From contig NZ_VTOU01000004.1 in the NCBI RefSeq assembly GCF_008274695.1, positions 124,001 to 188,000 of the forward strand: DNA of 64,000 nucleotides. The letters are read 5' to 3'. The notes below the pieces were generated by a model. It was not told where the DNA came from and did no database searches. It saw only the letters and a list, made by a program, of their open reading frames with translations. The translations under genes and the position numbers were made by a program. Positions 25,260-33,779 of this stretch are shown here, piece by piece (positions within the stretch are counted from its first letter, which is position 1; each line of letters begins with the position of its first letter). The stretch is from Sphingomonas montanisoli. Its GTDB lineage: Bacteria; Pseudomonadota; Alphaproteobacteria; Sphingomonadales; Sphingomonadaceae.

Positions 25260-26522
25260 ATGCGCCGCGTGGTCGTAACCGGACTGGGACTTGTAACGCC
25301 GCTGGGCGCGGACGTTGAAACGGCCTGGGCCAATATCCTAGCCGGAAAATCCGGCGCGGGGCAGATCACCCGCTTCGATACCGAGGGGCAGAAATGCACC
25401 ATCGCGTGCGAAGTGAAGCCCGCCGACCATGAATATGGCTTCGATCCGAACAAGCGGGTCGACCATAAGGTCCAGCGGCAGGTCGATCCCTTCATCATCT
25501 ACGGCATCGACGCGGCGGGCCAGGCGCTCGAAGATGCGGGCCTGACCGAGATGACCGAAGAGGAAAGCTATCGGGCCGGCCTGTCGATCGGGTCGGGCAT
25601 CGGTGGCCTGCCGGGCATCGCGAGCGAATCGCTGGTGTGCGAGAATAAGGGGCCGACCCGAGTCAGCCCGCATTTCGTCCACGGCCGTCTGATCAACCTG
25701 ATCTCGGGTCAGGTTTCGATCAAATATGGCCTGCGCGGCCCGAACCATGCGGTCGTCACCGCCTGTTCGACCGGTGCGCACGCGATCGGCGATGCCGCGC
25801 GAATGATCGCGATGGACGACGCCGACGTGATGCTCGCGGGCGGCGCGGAAGGTGCGATCTGCCCGCTGGGCATCGCTGGCTTCGCACAGGCCAAGGCGCT
25901 GTCGACCCGCAACGACGATCCGGAGGGTGCGTCCCGTCCTTACGACAAGGGCCGCGACGGCTTCGTGATGGGCGAAGGCGCGGGCGTGGTGGTGCTCGAG
26001 GAATATGAGCACGCCAAGGCGCGCGGCGCGAAGATCTACGCCGAAGTGATCGGCTATGGTCTGTCGGGCGACGCCTATCACGTCACGGCGCCGCATCCCG
26101 AAGGTTCGGGTGCTTACCGTTCGATGGAAATGGCGCTCAAGAAGTCGGGTCTAAAGCCGGAAGATATCGACTATATCAATGCCCACGGCACATCGACCCC
26201 GCTCGGCGACGAGCTGGAGGCGGGCGCCGTCCGTCGTCTGTTCGGCGATGCGCTCAAGACCGTGTCGATGTCGTCGACCAAATCGGCGATCGGCCACCTG
26301 CTGGGCGGCGCGGGCGCGGTCGAATCGATCTTCTGCATCCTCGCGATCCGCGATCAGATCGTGCCGCCGACGCTCAACCTCGTCGATCCGAGCGAGGGAC
26401 TGGAGGATTTCGACCTCGTCCCGCTCAAGGCCAAGAAGCGCAAGGTGAAGGCCGTGCTGAACAATTCGTTCGGCTTTGGCGGCACCAATGCCAGCCTGAT
26501 CATGCGCGCCGTTGAGCCGTAA
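25260..26522 (+). CDS. fabF: 3-oxoacyl-ACP synthase II FabF
   Basis: A 420-residue condensing enzyme extending acyl-ACP with malonyl-ACP. The catalytic triad is Cys169 in VTACSTGAHAIGD, His in NAHGTSTPLGD and His in KSAIGHLLGGAGAVE; it ends with the glycine-rich FGFGGTNASLIM. ACAGGAGA lies 6 bases before ATG. The gene follows acpP across a terminator-like hairpin and precedes mltG by 16 bases. Confidence 0.96.
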   Translation: MRRVVVTGLGLVTPLGADVETAWANILAGKSGAGQITRFDTEGQKCTIACEVKPADHEYGFDPNKRVDHKVQRQVDPFIIYGIDAAGQALEDAGLTEMTEEESYRAGLSIGSGIGGLPGIASESLVCENKGPTRVSPHFVHGRLINLISGQVSIKYGLRGPNHAVVTACSTGAHAIGDAARMIAMDDADVMLAGGAEGAICPLGIAGFAQAKALSTRNDDPEGASRPYDKGRDGFVMGEGAGVVVLEEYEHAKARGAKIYAEVIGYGLSGDAYHVTAPHPEGSGAYRSMEMALKKSGLKPEDIDYINAHGTSTPLGDELEAGAVRRLFGDALKTVSMSSTKSAIGHLLGGAGAVESIFCILAIRDQIVPPTLNLVDPSEGLEDFDLVPLKAKKRKVKAVLNNSFGFGGTNASLIMRAVEP

Positions 26523-26538
26523 GCGAAGGAAACCGTCG

Positions 26539-27510
26539 ATGATCCGCCGCCTTCTGGCCGTCCTGCTCCTGCTGGCGGTCGTCGGCGGCGGAGCCGCGCT
26601 GTGGATTTCGCGCGACTGGTGGGGACGTGGGCCTGCGAAGGCGCCGGTGACGGTGCAGGTCGAGAAAGGCGGAACGCTCGCATCCGCCGCGCGCGCGCTG
26701 GAAAAGGCGGGCGCGATCCGATCGACCACCAACTTCCTGCGCTTCGCCCGTCGCTTCGGCCCCGACCGGGCGATCCGCGCGGGCGAGTTCGAGATTCCCG
26801 CCGAAGCGTCGGGTGCCGAAATCCTCGAGATCCTGCAGAACGGCAAACCGATCCAGCATCTGGTGACTGTGCCCGAGGGCATGCCCTCGATTCTCGTTTT
26901 CGATCGGCTGAATGCCGAGAAGGATTTGACCGGCACGATCGCGGTGCCGGCCGAGGGATCGATCCTGCCCGACAGCTACAGCTTTGAGCGCGGCGAACCT
27001 CGTGCCGCGGTCCTTGCGCGGATGCAGGCCGCGATGCGCGAAGCGCTGGCCGAGGAGTGGAAGGAGCGTAGGCCTAGCACGGTGGCCAAGTCGCCCCAGC
27101 AAACGATAATCCTCGCTTCGATCGTCGAGAAGGAGACCGCGCTCGCTTCCGAACGGCCGATGGTCGCCGCGGTCTATTCGAACCGCGTGCGCAAGGGCAT
27201 GAAGCTGCAGGCCGACCCGACCGTCATTTATCCGATCACCAAGGGCAAGCCGCTCGGCCGCCGCATCCGCCGGTCGGAACTGAACGCGGTCAACGGCTAC
27301 AACACCTATGCCTCGCCGGGCCTGCCGATCGGCCCGATCGCGAACCCCGGCCGGGCATCGATCGCGGCGGTGCTCAATCCGGCCAAGAGCCCGGCGCTCT
27401 ACTTCGTCGCGAGCGGGAAGGGTGGCCACGTCTTCGCCACCACGCTGGCCGAGCACAACGCCAATGTGCAGAAATTCTACGCGCTACGCCGCGCCAAGGG
27501 CGAGATGTGA
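26539..27510 (+). CDS. mltG: Endolytic murein transglycosylase MltG
   Basis: A 323-residue YceG-family protein. A single N-terminal membrane anchor (RRLLAVLLLLAVVGGGAALWI) is followed by a LysM-like subdomain (VEKGGTLASAARALEKAGAI) and the catalytic domain with the glutamate in ASIVEKETAL and LPIGPIANPGRASI. It cuts nascent peptidoglycan at the inner membrane and helps set glycan length. ATG 26539 has GAAGGA 8 bases upstream. The fabF-mltG pairing is common in proteobacteria. The stop lies 3 bases from the convergent gene at 27514 with no terminator visible. Confidence 0.92.
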   Translation: MIRRLLAVLLLLAVVGGGAALWISRDWWGRGPAKAPVTVQVEKGGTLASAARALEKAGAIRSTTNFLRFARRFGPDRAIRAGEFEIPAEASGAEILEILQNGKPIQHLVTVPEGMPSILVFDRLNAEKDLTGTIAVPAEGSILPDSYSFERGEPRAAVLARMQAAMREALAEEWKERRPSTVAKSPQQTIILASIVEKETALASERPMVAAVYSNRVRKGMKLQADPTVIYPITKGKPLGRRIRRSELNAVNGYNTYASPGLPIGPIANPGRASIAAVLNPAKSPALYFVASGKGGHVFATTLAEHNANVQKFYALRRAKGEM

Positions 27511-27513
27511 AGC

Positions 27514-27945
27514 TTAGGAAATCCAGCCCCGCCTGATCGCCAGGTTCGCGAACCAGAGCTGGAAGATGCACAAGGCGATGATCACCGCCGGGAAGATCGC
27601 CTTCATCGCGACGTCCGAATGGTGGATCATGCCATAGCCGAAGAAGGTCCAGCCGAATTGCGCCAGCACCGCGATCAGCGAGATGAGGTATAGCGGCAAG
27701 GCGAGCTTCGTGCGGAGCAGCAGGAGCAGCGAGCCGATCACGCCGCCGATCGTGCCGACGCCATAAGCGGCCCAGGCCCAGGATGGCATCGACGAAAAGG
27801 CCTCGCGCTGATCGGGCGGTAACTGGGCCAGCTGCTCCGGCCCCATCATATATTGCATGCAGAAGGCGGCGACGCCCATCGCATCCCAAAGCAAAAGCAG
27901 GACGGCAACGATCCAGAACCAGGTCGGCACGGCGCGCTTGGCCAT
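27514..27945 (-). CDS. Four-helix membrane protein of unknown function
   Basis: A 143-residue integral membrane protein with about four hydrophobic segments (WFWIVAVLLLLWDAMGV, AAYGVGTIGGVIGSLLLLL, LALPLYLISLIAVLAQFGW and the segment before the C-terminus). Between helices 1 and 2 lies a polar loop, YMMGPEQLAQLPPDQREAFSSMPSW. ATG 27945 has GGGGAGA 6 bases upstream; longer in-frame starts lack support. This layout with the EQLAQLPPDQR loop recurs in proteins I recall from sphingomonads, but no function is known. Convergent with mltG. Confidence 0.7.
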   Translation of the reverse strand: MAKRAVPTWFWIVAVLLLLWDAMGVAAFCMQYMMGPEQLAQLPPDQREAFSSMPSWAWAAYGVGTIGGVIGSLLLLLRTKLALPLYLISLIAVLAQFGWTFFGYGMIHHSDVAMKAIFPAVIIALCIFQLWFANLAIRRGWIS

Positions 27946-28009
27946 GATATCTCTCCCCTTATTCGTTACGGGGAAGGTGCGCCTGTTTGAGGGCGCTGGC
28001 AATGCGCCT

Positions 28010-28036
28010 CCATTCCTCCCCCTGGGGGGAAGGAAT
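28010..28036. repeat. Palindrome downstream of argC, resembles family C hairpin
   Basis: CCATTCC-TCCCC mirrored by GGGG-AAGGAATGG gives arms of about 12 bp. It lies 6 bases after the argC stop (minus strand). There is no T-run, so it may protect the message 3' end rather than terminate. Confidence 0.45.
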
Positions 28037-28041
28037 GGACG

Positions 28042-28983
28042 TCAGAGAATGAGCCCTTCGGCCTCGTCCAGCCCCAACGCAATGTTGAGGTTCTGCACCG
28101 CAGCCCCACCCGCACCCTTGCCGAGATTGTCGAGCGCGGCGATCAGGCGGGCCTGACCGGTCTTCTCGTCCGAATAGACGTGGAGTTCGAGCCGGTCGGT
28201 GCCCGCCGCCTGCTCGATCGTCAGGAAGGATGGATTGTCGCGCGCTACGCGCACAATCCGGCTGCCCGCATAGGCATCGGCCAGCGTGTCGCGGATTTTG
28301 TCGCCGGTGACGGCGCCGGGTAGCAGATGGAGGTGCAGCGGCACCTCGACGAGCATGCCGCGATAGGTGTGCACCACTGTCGGCGTGAAGATGGGCGGGT
28401 GGGTTAGTCCGGCATGACCCTGCATTTCCGGCACATGCTTGTGGCCGAGCGAGAGCGCGTAGGCGCGCGCGGCGGTGTTGGTCGCGGCCGGGTCGTCCGG
28501 ATCTTCGAACATCGCGATCATCGCCTTGCCGCCGCCCGAATAGCCCGACAGCGCGTTGACGCTGACGGCGGTGTCGGCGGGCAGCAGGCCGGCGCGGACG
28601 AGCGGGCGGACGAGCGCGAGGAAGCCGGTGGGATAGCAGCCGGGGTTGGAAATGCGGGTCGACCCCGCGATCTTCGCGCGGGCTTCGGGTTCCAGCTCGG
28701 CGAAACCATAGGCCCAGTCGGCGGCAGTGCGGTGCGCGGTCGAAGCATCGATGATGCGCGTCGTGGTGTTGTCGATCAGCGACACCGCCTCGCGCGCGGC
28801 ATCGTCGGGCAGGCAGAGGATCACTGCATCGGCGGCGTTGAGCGCTTCGGCGCGCGCGGCCGGATCCTTTCGCCGATCGTCGGCGATCGTGAGCAGGGCG
28901 ATGTCGGTCCGGCCGGCAAGCCGGTCGGCAATTTCGAGTCCGGTGGTGCCCGCGGCACCGTCGATGAAGACCTTGAAGGTCAT
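28042..28983 (-). CDS. argC: N-acetyl-gamma-glutamyl-phosphate reductase (short, ArgC2 type)
   Basis: A 313-residue NADPH-dependent reductase of arginine synthesis. The N-terminal Rossmann motif is FIDGAAGTTGLEI and the catalytic cysteine lies in SNPGCYPTG; HTYRGMLVEVPLHL and the C-terminal DNLGKGAGGAAVQNLNIALG are family hallmarks. At 313 residues it is the shorter type 2 form, not the roughly 345-residue form. Its ATG overlaps the NlpC/P60 stop by 4 bases, an unusual partner; no other arg gene is in the window. Confidence 0.93.
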   Translation of the reverse strand: MTFKVFIDGAAGTTGLEIADRLAGRTDIALLTIADDRRKDPAARAEALNAADAVILCLPDDAAREAVSLIDNTTTRIIDASTAHRTAADWAYGFAELEPEARAKIAGSTRISNPGCYPTGFLALVRPLVRAGLLPADTAVSVNALSGYSGGGKAMIAMFEDPDDPAATNTAARAYALSLGHKHVPEMQGHAGLTHPPIFTPTVVHTYRGMLVEVPLHLHLLPGAVTGDKIRDTLADAYAGSRIVRVARDNPSFLTIEQAAGTDRLELHVYSDEKTGQARLIAALDNLGKGAGGAAVQNLNIALGLDEAEGLIL

Positions 28984-29924
28984 TGTGTCAGTCTCCGCCG
29001 GCTCAATATCGGCCGGTCATGATCGGGTTTCAGGCGGGCCGTAACATCGGCAAGCGGCTCGACGGTGACAGCCATCCAGTGCGCGTTCGCGTGGATCAGC
29101 CGTTCCTCATCGACCATCATGCCGACATGGCCCGGAAAATAGATCAGGTCGCCGCGTCGGAGGCGGGCCTCCTCCGGCAGTTCGTCGCCGGTCTGGGTTC
29201 GCTGTTGATCGGTGTCGCGCGGAGCAGCCGTGCCCGTCGCGGCGAGCGCGATCTGGACGAGGCCCGAACAATCGATCCCGCCCGCACCCCGGCCGCCCCA
29301 CAGATAGGGCGCGCCGATCATCGCTTCGGCAATGGCGACCGGATCGTCCTGACGGACGTCAAAGGGGGCGACATGGCGGGCGTGGACGAAGCCGCCGTCG
29401 GCCAGTGCGAGGAAATTGCCATCGATCTTGCCCGACAGCCTTGACGCGAAGGGCAGGGTGGCGAGCGCGGCGGCCTTGATCGAAGGACCGGCGAAGACGA
29501 TCGCCTCGCGGGCGATCACGACATGATCGGCAGTGATCGGATCGCCGAGCGCCGATGCTTCGACATAGCCCACATAATGATCGTGGAGCGAATAGCCCCA
29601 AGCCCAGCCCTGCGCGAGATCGAGCACGGCGAAGCCTTCGCCATGGAGGAGCTGAGATACGGCTGCGGATTCTGGGTGCGCGGCGCTGCGCATCATCGCG
29701 GCGGGCGCGATGCACGCGCGCGGCATGGGTGCGGCATAATGCGAGGCGAACAGAGATCCGGCCAGCGCTACGTCTGCGATGTCGGGGCGAAACGCGTTTA
29801 CCCGCTTGTCGAGCGGGACCGTGGGTCCATCCAGGTGAAAGCTGCGGATGACCGCAGCCCCACCGGCAGTCGCATCAGCGGCTGCCGGCCTTTTCGAAAT
29901 CGAGGGACTTGCCGAAAGTGTCAA
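28980..29924 (-). CDS. NlpC/P60 (C40) cell-wall peptidase
   Basis: A 314-residue protein with SH3-like N-terminal segments (about residues 30-170: VNAFRPDIADVALAGSLF, GFAVLDLAQGWAWGYSLHDHYVGYV, GFVHARHVAPF) and a C-terminal NlpC/P60 domain. Catalytic Cys is in GGIDCSGLVQIAL, His in YFPGHVGMMV, and a further polar residue in HANAHW. It should cleave D-Glu-meso-Dap type bonds in peptidoglycan. No signal peptide is visible, so it may act on imported muropeptides or be exported otherwise. The start is a TTG that overlaps the 3' end of the MarR gene by 50 bases; no ATG or GTG in frame precedes the conserved part. Confidence 0.85.
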   Translation of the reverse strand: MTLSASPSISKRPAAADATAGGAAVIRSFHLDGPTVPLDKRVNAFRPDIADVALAGSLFASHYAAPMPRACIAPAAMMRSAAHPESAAVSQLLHGEGFAVLDLAQGWAWGYSLHDHYVGYVEASALGDPITADHVVIAREAIVFAGPSIKAAALATLPFASRLSGKIDGNFLALADGGFVHARHVAPFDVRQDDPVAIAEAMIGAPYLWGGRGAGGIDCSGLVQIALAATGTAAPRDTDQQRTQTGDELPEEARLRRGDLIYFPGHVGMMVDEERLIHANAHWMAVTVEPLADVTARLKPDHDRPILSRRRLTQ

Positions 29925-30210
29925 GAAATGCGGCCCCTTGCTCGGTCTTGGCGACGAAGATGTTTCGCCGATCGCTATCGTCGCGTTCGCGGCGCAGATA
30001 GCCGAGCGAACCCAAAGTGTTCAAGGCGCGCGTGATGACGGGCTTCGACACGTTGAGCTGCTGCGCGAGGCCGCGCACCGTATGGGGGCCGGGCGTGATG
30101 TAGGTAATCAACATCAACGCCATCTGGCGGTTGGTCAGATCGGGCTCGCCCGAACGGACATAGGATACGAGCGCTCGCATCCAATTGGGCAAGGCTGAAG
30201 CGATCGCCAT
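29875..30210 (-). CDS. MarR-family transcriptional regulator
   Basis: A 111-residue winged-helix regulator. The DNA-binding region reads TNRQMALMLITYITPGPHTVRGLAQQLNVSKPVITRALNTLGSLGYLRRERDDSDRRN, with recognition helix SKPVITRAL and wing RDDSDRRN. ATG 30210 has GGAAGGAT immediately upstream; the open frame continues to 30294 without support. It overlaps the NlpC/P60 gene, so the regulator, peptidase and argC form one transcription unit. A perfect 7-bp-arm palindrome at 30294-30314, 84 bases upstream, is a candidate autoregulatory site. Ligand unknown. Confidence 0.85.
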   Translation of the reverse strand: MAIASALPNWMRALVSYVRSGEPDLTNRQMALMLITYITPGPHTVRGLAQQLNVSKPVITRALNTLGSLGYLRRERDDSDRRNIFVAKTEQGAAFLDTFGKSLDFEKAGSR

Positions 30211-30293
30211 ATCCTTCCCTTCCTCTTCCTGTTTCTCCACCACGGACAGAAAAACACGGAAGGGCGGGTTTCGTTTCATCCCCGGCATCTCCA

Positions 30294-30314
30294 TCCGTCG
30301 CTTTTATGACGGAT
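30294..30314. promoter_or_regulatory. Perfect inverted repeat upstream of the MarR gene
   Basis: ATCCGTC (30294-30300), 7-base spacer, GACGGAT (30308-30314). It lies between the aminopeptidase stop and the MarR start. It could be a MarR operator or a weak stem after the aminopeptidase gene; no T-run follows. Confidence 0.4.
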
Positions 30315-30329
30315 TTCGGCAGACGGCTT

Positions 30330-31712
30330 CTATACGGCGGCGAAACGTGTCCTGAGCATCGCAAAAGCGGCACGCAGGCCGAGCGCTTCTCCCCCCTTGG
30401 GACGACCCGGTTTCGGCGATGGCCGCCAGGCGAAGGTATCGAGATGCGCCCACGGCGTCCCTTCGGGCACGAAGCGCTGGAGGAACAGGGCGGCCGTGGT
30501 CGCCCCGGCAAAGCCGCCTTCGCCCGCATTGTTGATGTCGGCGACGGTGGATTTCAGCATGTCGCCATAGTCACCCCACAGGGGGAGGCGCCACATCGGA
30601 TCGCTCACTGCATCCGCCGCCGCGAGCAGATCGGCGGCGAGCGCATCGTCATTCGCGAACAGGCCGGGCAGATCGGGGCCGAGTGCGACGCGAGCAGCGC
30701 CGGTGAGCGTGGCGAAATCGAGGATCAGCGCAGGCTTGTCCTCGCCCGCGCGGGTCAGCGCGTCGCCCAGCACGAGGCGGCCTTCGGCATCGGTATTGCC
30801 GATCTCGACCGACAGGCCCTTGCGGCTATTCAGGATGTCGCCGGGGCGGAAGGCGTCGCCCGCGATCGCATTCTCCGCGATAGGCACCAGCAGGTGGAGG
30901 CGGACAGGCAGGCGCGCACCCATCACAAGGCCCGCAAGCGCGATGGCATGCGCCGCGCCGCCCATATCCTTCTTCATCGCCAGCATCGCCGAGGGCGGCT
31001 TGATGTCGAGCCCCCCCGAATCGAATACGATCCCCTTGCCGACGATCGCGAGGCGCGGATGGGCGGGGTTGCCCCATTCGATTTCGACGAGGCGCGGCGC
31101 GCGTTCGCGGATCGCCGCACGGCCGACCGCCGCAATCATCGGATATCCGTCGCTCAGTTCGTCGCCGCGCGTGACGCGAAACTCGGCGCCGTGCTTCTTG
31201 GCGACCGATTCGGCGGCGGCGGCGAGTTCGGCCGGCCCCATGTCGCCGGCGGGCGTGTCGACAAGGTCGCGGACCAGAGCGGTCGCTTCGGCCAGTGCCA
31301 CCGTCTCGCCGATCTGCGCGACATCGGGGGTCAGCAGGATGCGCTGCGGGATCGGATCGGGCTTGGCGAGATAGCGATCGAAGCGGTGATGCGTCAGCAG
31401 CCAGCCGAGCGCGCCGGCACCGGGGCCGTCACCCGCGATGCGATAGGCTCCCTCGGGCAGCTTTGCGGTGATGGCGGCGAGGCTCCACGGCCCGTCCTTC
31501 TTGGCCGCGCCGAAGACGCCGGACCAGCTGTCGCCCGTGGGGACCACCAGCAATTCGCCGGGCTTCCCCTTGAAGCGGGCTGCGGCGGCGAGGGTGCGGA
31601 CGGCGGCGGGCTGCGCTTTCAGCCAGTCGTCAAAACCCTTTTCGGTGACGGGGGCGAGTTCGTGGGCGGTCTGCCCGCGATCGGGCTGCAGAAGGGCGGC
31701 GAAATCGGTCAT
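30330..31712 (-). CDS. M17 leucyl aminopeptidase family protein
   Basis: A 460-residue cytosolic two-metal aminopeptidase. Catalytic domain motifs: VGKGIVFDSGGLDIKP (metal and Lys), MKKDMGGAA, and the signature NTDAEGRLVLGDAL. The N-terminal domain is divergent, as in PepB/dipeptidase-like M17 members. The C-terminus is rich in GFAGATTAALFLQRFV and WAHLDTFAW, normal for the family. Releases N-terminal residues from peptides. It is followed on the same strand by the MarR unit; the upstream neighbour's stop is 9 bases away, suggesting co-transcription with the alpha/beta hydrolase. Confidence 0.92.
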   Translation of the reverse strand: MTDFAALLQPDRGQTAHELAPVTEKGFDDWLKAQPAAVRTLAAAARFKGKPGELLVVPTGDSWSGVFGAAKKDGPWSLAAITAKLPEGAYRIAGDGPGAGALGWLLTHHRFDRYLAKPDPIPQRILLTPDVAQIGETVALAEATALVRDLVDTPAGDMGPAELAAAAESVAKKHGAEFRVTRGDELSDGYPMIAAVGRAAIRERAPRLVEIEWGNPAHPRLAIVGKGIVFDSGGLDIKPPSAMLAMKKDMGGAAHAIALAGLVMGARLPVRLHLLVPIAENAIAGDAFRPGDILNSRKGLSVEIGNTDAEGRLVLGDALTRAGEDKPALILDFATLTGAARVALGPDLPGLFANDDALAADLLAAADAVSDPMWRLPLWGDYGDMLKSTVADINNAGEGGFAGATTAALFLQRFVPEGTPWAHLDTFAWRPSPKPGRPKGGEALGLRAAFAMLRTRFAAV

Positions 31713-31721
31713 GCGGAGAGA

Positions 31722-32663
31722 TTAGGAAGGCGCGGCCCCGCGATCAATCGCCACCTGCTCCACGAACGCATCGATCCGGCGCCACAGCTGCATGCGCGTG
31801 TCGGCAAAGTTGTGCATGTGCGCCATGTTCCCGACGCGGATGGCCGAGAGATTGCCGCTGGCGGTGAAGGTGGCGAGTTCCTCGGCGGGGGAGAGGGTGA
31901 CATCGCGTTCGCCCATTCCGACAAGGACAGGGACGTCGATCGCCGCGCATAGCGGGAGCATCTTGCCCGGCTTGGTGAGGTTGAAGGCGAGGCCGGGTAT
32001 GCCTGTGCTGGCCCAGGACGACGCGGTGTGGCGCACCGGCATGCCGCAGGCGAGATCGGCGGCGACCAGATCGGGCGCGGAACCTTCCCAATGGAACAGC
32101 CACGGCCAGTCGACCTGCGCGGCCAGTGCGGCGGAGATTTCGGCACCTTCGGCACCCTCCGGGATCATGGGCGGCGGAGTGCCGGGACGATCGGGCACGT
32201 TGGTGCGCAGCATGCCAGATCCGAGCACTACGATCGCATCGAAACTGCGGTGCCACGCCTGCATCGCGACGGCGATATGCCCACCCATCGACTGGCCGCA
32301 GCCGATCACGACGCCCGGTGTGATCGCGTCTGCGCGCAGATTGGCGAGCGCCTGTTTCACAGCCTGATCGCCCGCCGCCGCGACGGCTTCGAGCGTGGTC
32401 ACGTCGTGGGGCGGGATGCTGCTGTCGCCCGCGCCGAGATGATCGATCGCGAGCAGCATCGTGCCGCGCGCGGCCAGATGTTCGGCCTGACTGTATCCGG
32501 GTTCGGGCAGGTCGAAGTAGCCGCGCGCATAGCCCGCGCCGGGCAGGCCGACGATCAAAGGCGCGCCGGCGGCGACCTTCGCGGGCCGATGCAGGGTCGC
32601 CGCAATCTCATAACCGCCGTCGACCGGAATGCGCATTTCGATGCGCCGATGTTCGCTCTCCAT
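31722..32663 (-). CDS. Alpha/beta hydrolase fold protein
   Basis: A 313-residue cytoplasmic serine hydrolase. The nucleophile elbow is GCGQSMGGH; the oxyanion region is GLPGAGYARGYFDLPEPGYSQAEHLAARG; a probable acid residue follows in LVGMGERDVTLSPAEE and the His in NMAHMHNF. No signal peptide. Nine bases upstream of the M17 aminopeptidase gene on the same strand. Substrate not identifiable; the N-terminus (RIPVDGGYEIAATLHRPA) resembles esterase or acyl-peptidase-like members. Confidence 0.82.
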   Translation of the reverse strand: MESEHRRIEMRIPVDGGYEIAATLHRPAKVAAGAPLIVGLPGAGYARGYFDLPEPGYSQAEHLAARGTMLLAIDHLGAGDSSIPPHDVTTLEAVAAAGDQAVKQALANLRADAITPGVVIGCGQSMGGHIAVAMQAWHRSFDAIVVLGSGMLRTNVPDRPGTPPPMIPEGAEGAEISAALAAQVDWPWLFHWEGSAPDLVAADLACGMPVRHTASSWASTGIPGLAFNLTKPGKMLPLCAAIDVPVLVGMGERDVTLSPAEELATFTASGNLSAIRVGNMAHMHNFADTRMQLWRRIDAFVEQVAIDRGAAPS

Positions 32664-32705
32664 GCCCTGACTGTGGCATGGAGAGAAACCGACGCCAAAT
32701 CATCT

Positions 32706-33185
32706 TTAGGCGGCGGGGCGTGGACCCAGATGCGATCGGCTGGCTGCCTCCGCATCGCCGATGAACGCGCCCCACACCCCACCGGGGCGCCACACCGTTT
32801 CCATCGCCGCGCGGGCTTCGGCCTCGTCCATGCCCGTCACGCCGCGGCGCCAGCGATAGAGGAAGGCGGAGACGCGGGCGTTGACGATGCAGTGAATGTG
32901 GATCTTGGCGTCGGGTGTTTCGTCCATCGCGGCGCAGAAAGCCGCGAAATGCTCGTCGGTCGGCGCGTCGAAGGGGACGGGGATGTGGGTGTAGCGCATC
33001 CCCGCCGCCGTGACGGATGCGGTCTCGTCGGGCAGCGCCTGTTCGTGCGTATGAAGTGCGAGGTTGATGACGTGGGTGACGCCGATCGCGGCGATATCGG
33101 CGATCTGCGCCTCGGTTGGCTGGCCGGAGGTGGTGATGCGATCGTCGAGGCGGCGCCAGACGGCAATGTCGGTCGGATCGGACAT
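32706..33185 (-). CDS. Dual-specificity-phosphatase-like protein with a CX4R loop
   Basis: A 159-residue protein of the phosphatase/DUF442-like group: WRRLDDRITTSGQPTEAQIADIAAIGVTHVINLALH is the conserved start, and IPVPFDAPT the general-acid region. The catalytic loop is HIHCIVNARVSAF, with Cys99 and Arg104. Only four residues lie between Cys and Arg, where canonical tyrosine phosphatases have five. I recall related alphaproteobacterial proteins with the same loop, so it may be a family trait with altered chemistry. ATG 33185 has GAAGG 8 bases upstream. No clear operon partner. Confidence 0.78.
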   Translation of the reverse strand: MSDPTDIAVWRRLDDRITTSGQPTEAQIADIAAIGVTHVINLALHTHEQALPDETASVTAAGMRYTHIPVPFDAPTDEHFAAFCAAMDETPDAKIHIHCIVNARVSAFLYRWRRGVTGMDEAEARAAMETVWRPGGVWGAFIGDAEAASRSHLGPRPAA

Positions 33186-33320
33186 GAGCGGCATCCTTCT
33201 CTTGCGTTGGATGCCCAGGCGAGCGGCGTCTGACGTCCGCGCTCCCCGGTGGTGCCCCACCTTTCTCGCCAGTCACGCGGACGAGGGGAGGTTATGGAAA
33301 GTGACGCACCGTCACAAGTC

Positions 33321-33650
33321 TTATGATTGTGCCCGCGCCAGTTGGCTGGGCCAGACGATAGCGAAAAGAGCCGCTGTCGCGAGGATCGTCACGAATGAGG
33401 TGCTGAGCAGCATGAAGCCTTTGAGCTGATCGGCGTAGATGGGGACGAGCGATCCACTCTGCGCCAACTGGCGGCCCATATGGAAAGCAATATGTAGGAA
33501 TGGCGTGGAAGCTATCAGGATGCCGATGACCGCGCCGACGATCATGCCCGTTCTCCCGCCCGCGCGCCGGCCGCTTGCGAGCGCCAGATAGGCGATTGCG
33601 ATCAGCGGAAGGCCGCAAAAAGCCAGGGCGATGATCAGGAACTCGATCAT
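33321..33650 (-). CDS. Small three-helix membrane protein
   Basis: A 109-residue protein with hydrophobic segments at MIEFLIIALAFCGLPLIAIAYLAL, GMIVGAVIGILIASTPFLHIAF and GFMLLSTSFVTILATAALFAIVW, and a basic RRAGGRTG loop after the first. No recognisable domain. It lies alone, with repeat A5 in the gap to rimO downstream. That it is coding is supported by sustained hydrophobic pattern and third-position GC; function unknown. Confidence 0.6.
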   Translation of the reverse strand: MIEFLIIALAFCGLPLIAIAYLALASGRRAGGRTGMIVGAVIGILIASTPFLHIAFHMGRQLAQSGSLVPIYADQLKGFMLLSTSFVTILATAALFAIVWPSQLARAQS

Positions 33651-33688
33651 AGGTGGCAGGCTAAAGCTGAAGGCTATTTATTACAATC

Positions 33689-33771
33689 CGTCATTGCGAG
33701 CGGAGCGAAGCAATCCATTCCGAACTGCGGAGTGGATTGCCGGGTCGCCTTCGGCTCCTCGCAATGACGAG
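33689..33771 (+). repeat. Family A palindromic repeat, copy A5
   Basis: CGTCATTGCGAGCGGAGCGA at the left, CTCCTCGCAATGACGA at the right, and the same inner arms as A3 (CAATCCATTCCGAACTGCGG). It lies between two minus-strand genes, right after the rimO stop codon. Confidence 0.9.
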
Positions 33772-33779
33772 CGAGGAGG

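Noticed and set aside
30306-31952. A 548-codon plus-strand frame opposite the M17 aminopeptidase
   Set aside because: No recognisable sequence and a strong Arg/Gly/Asp bias; the minus-strand gene has the NTDAEGRL signature.
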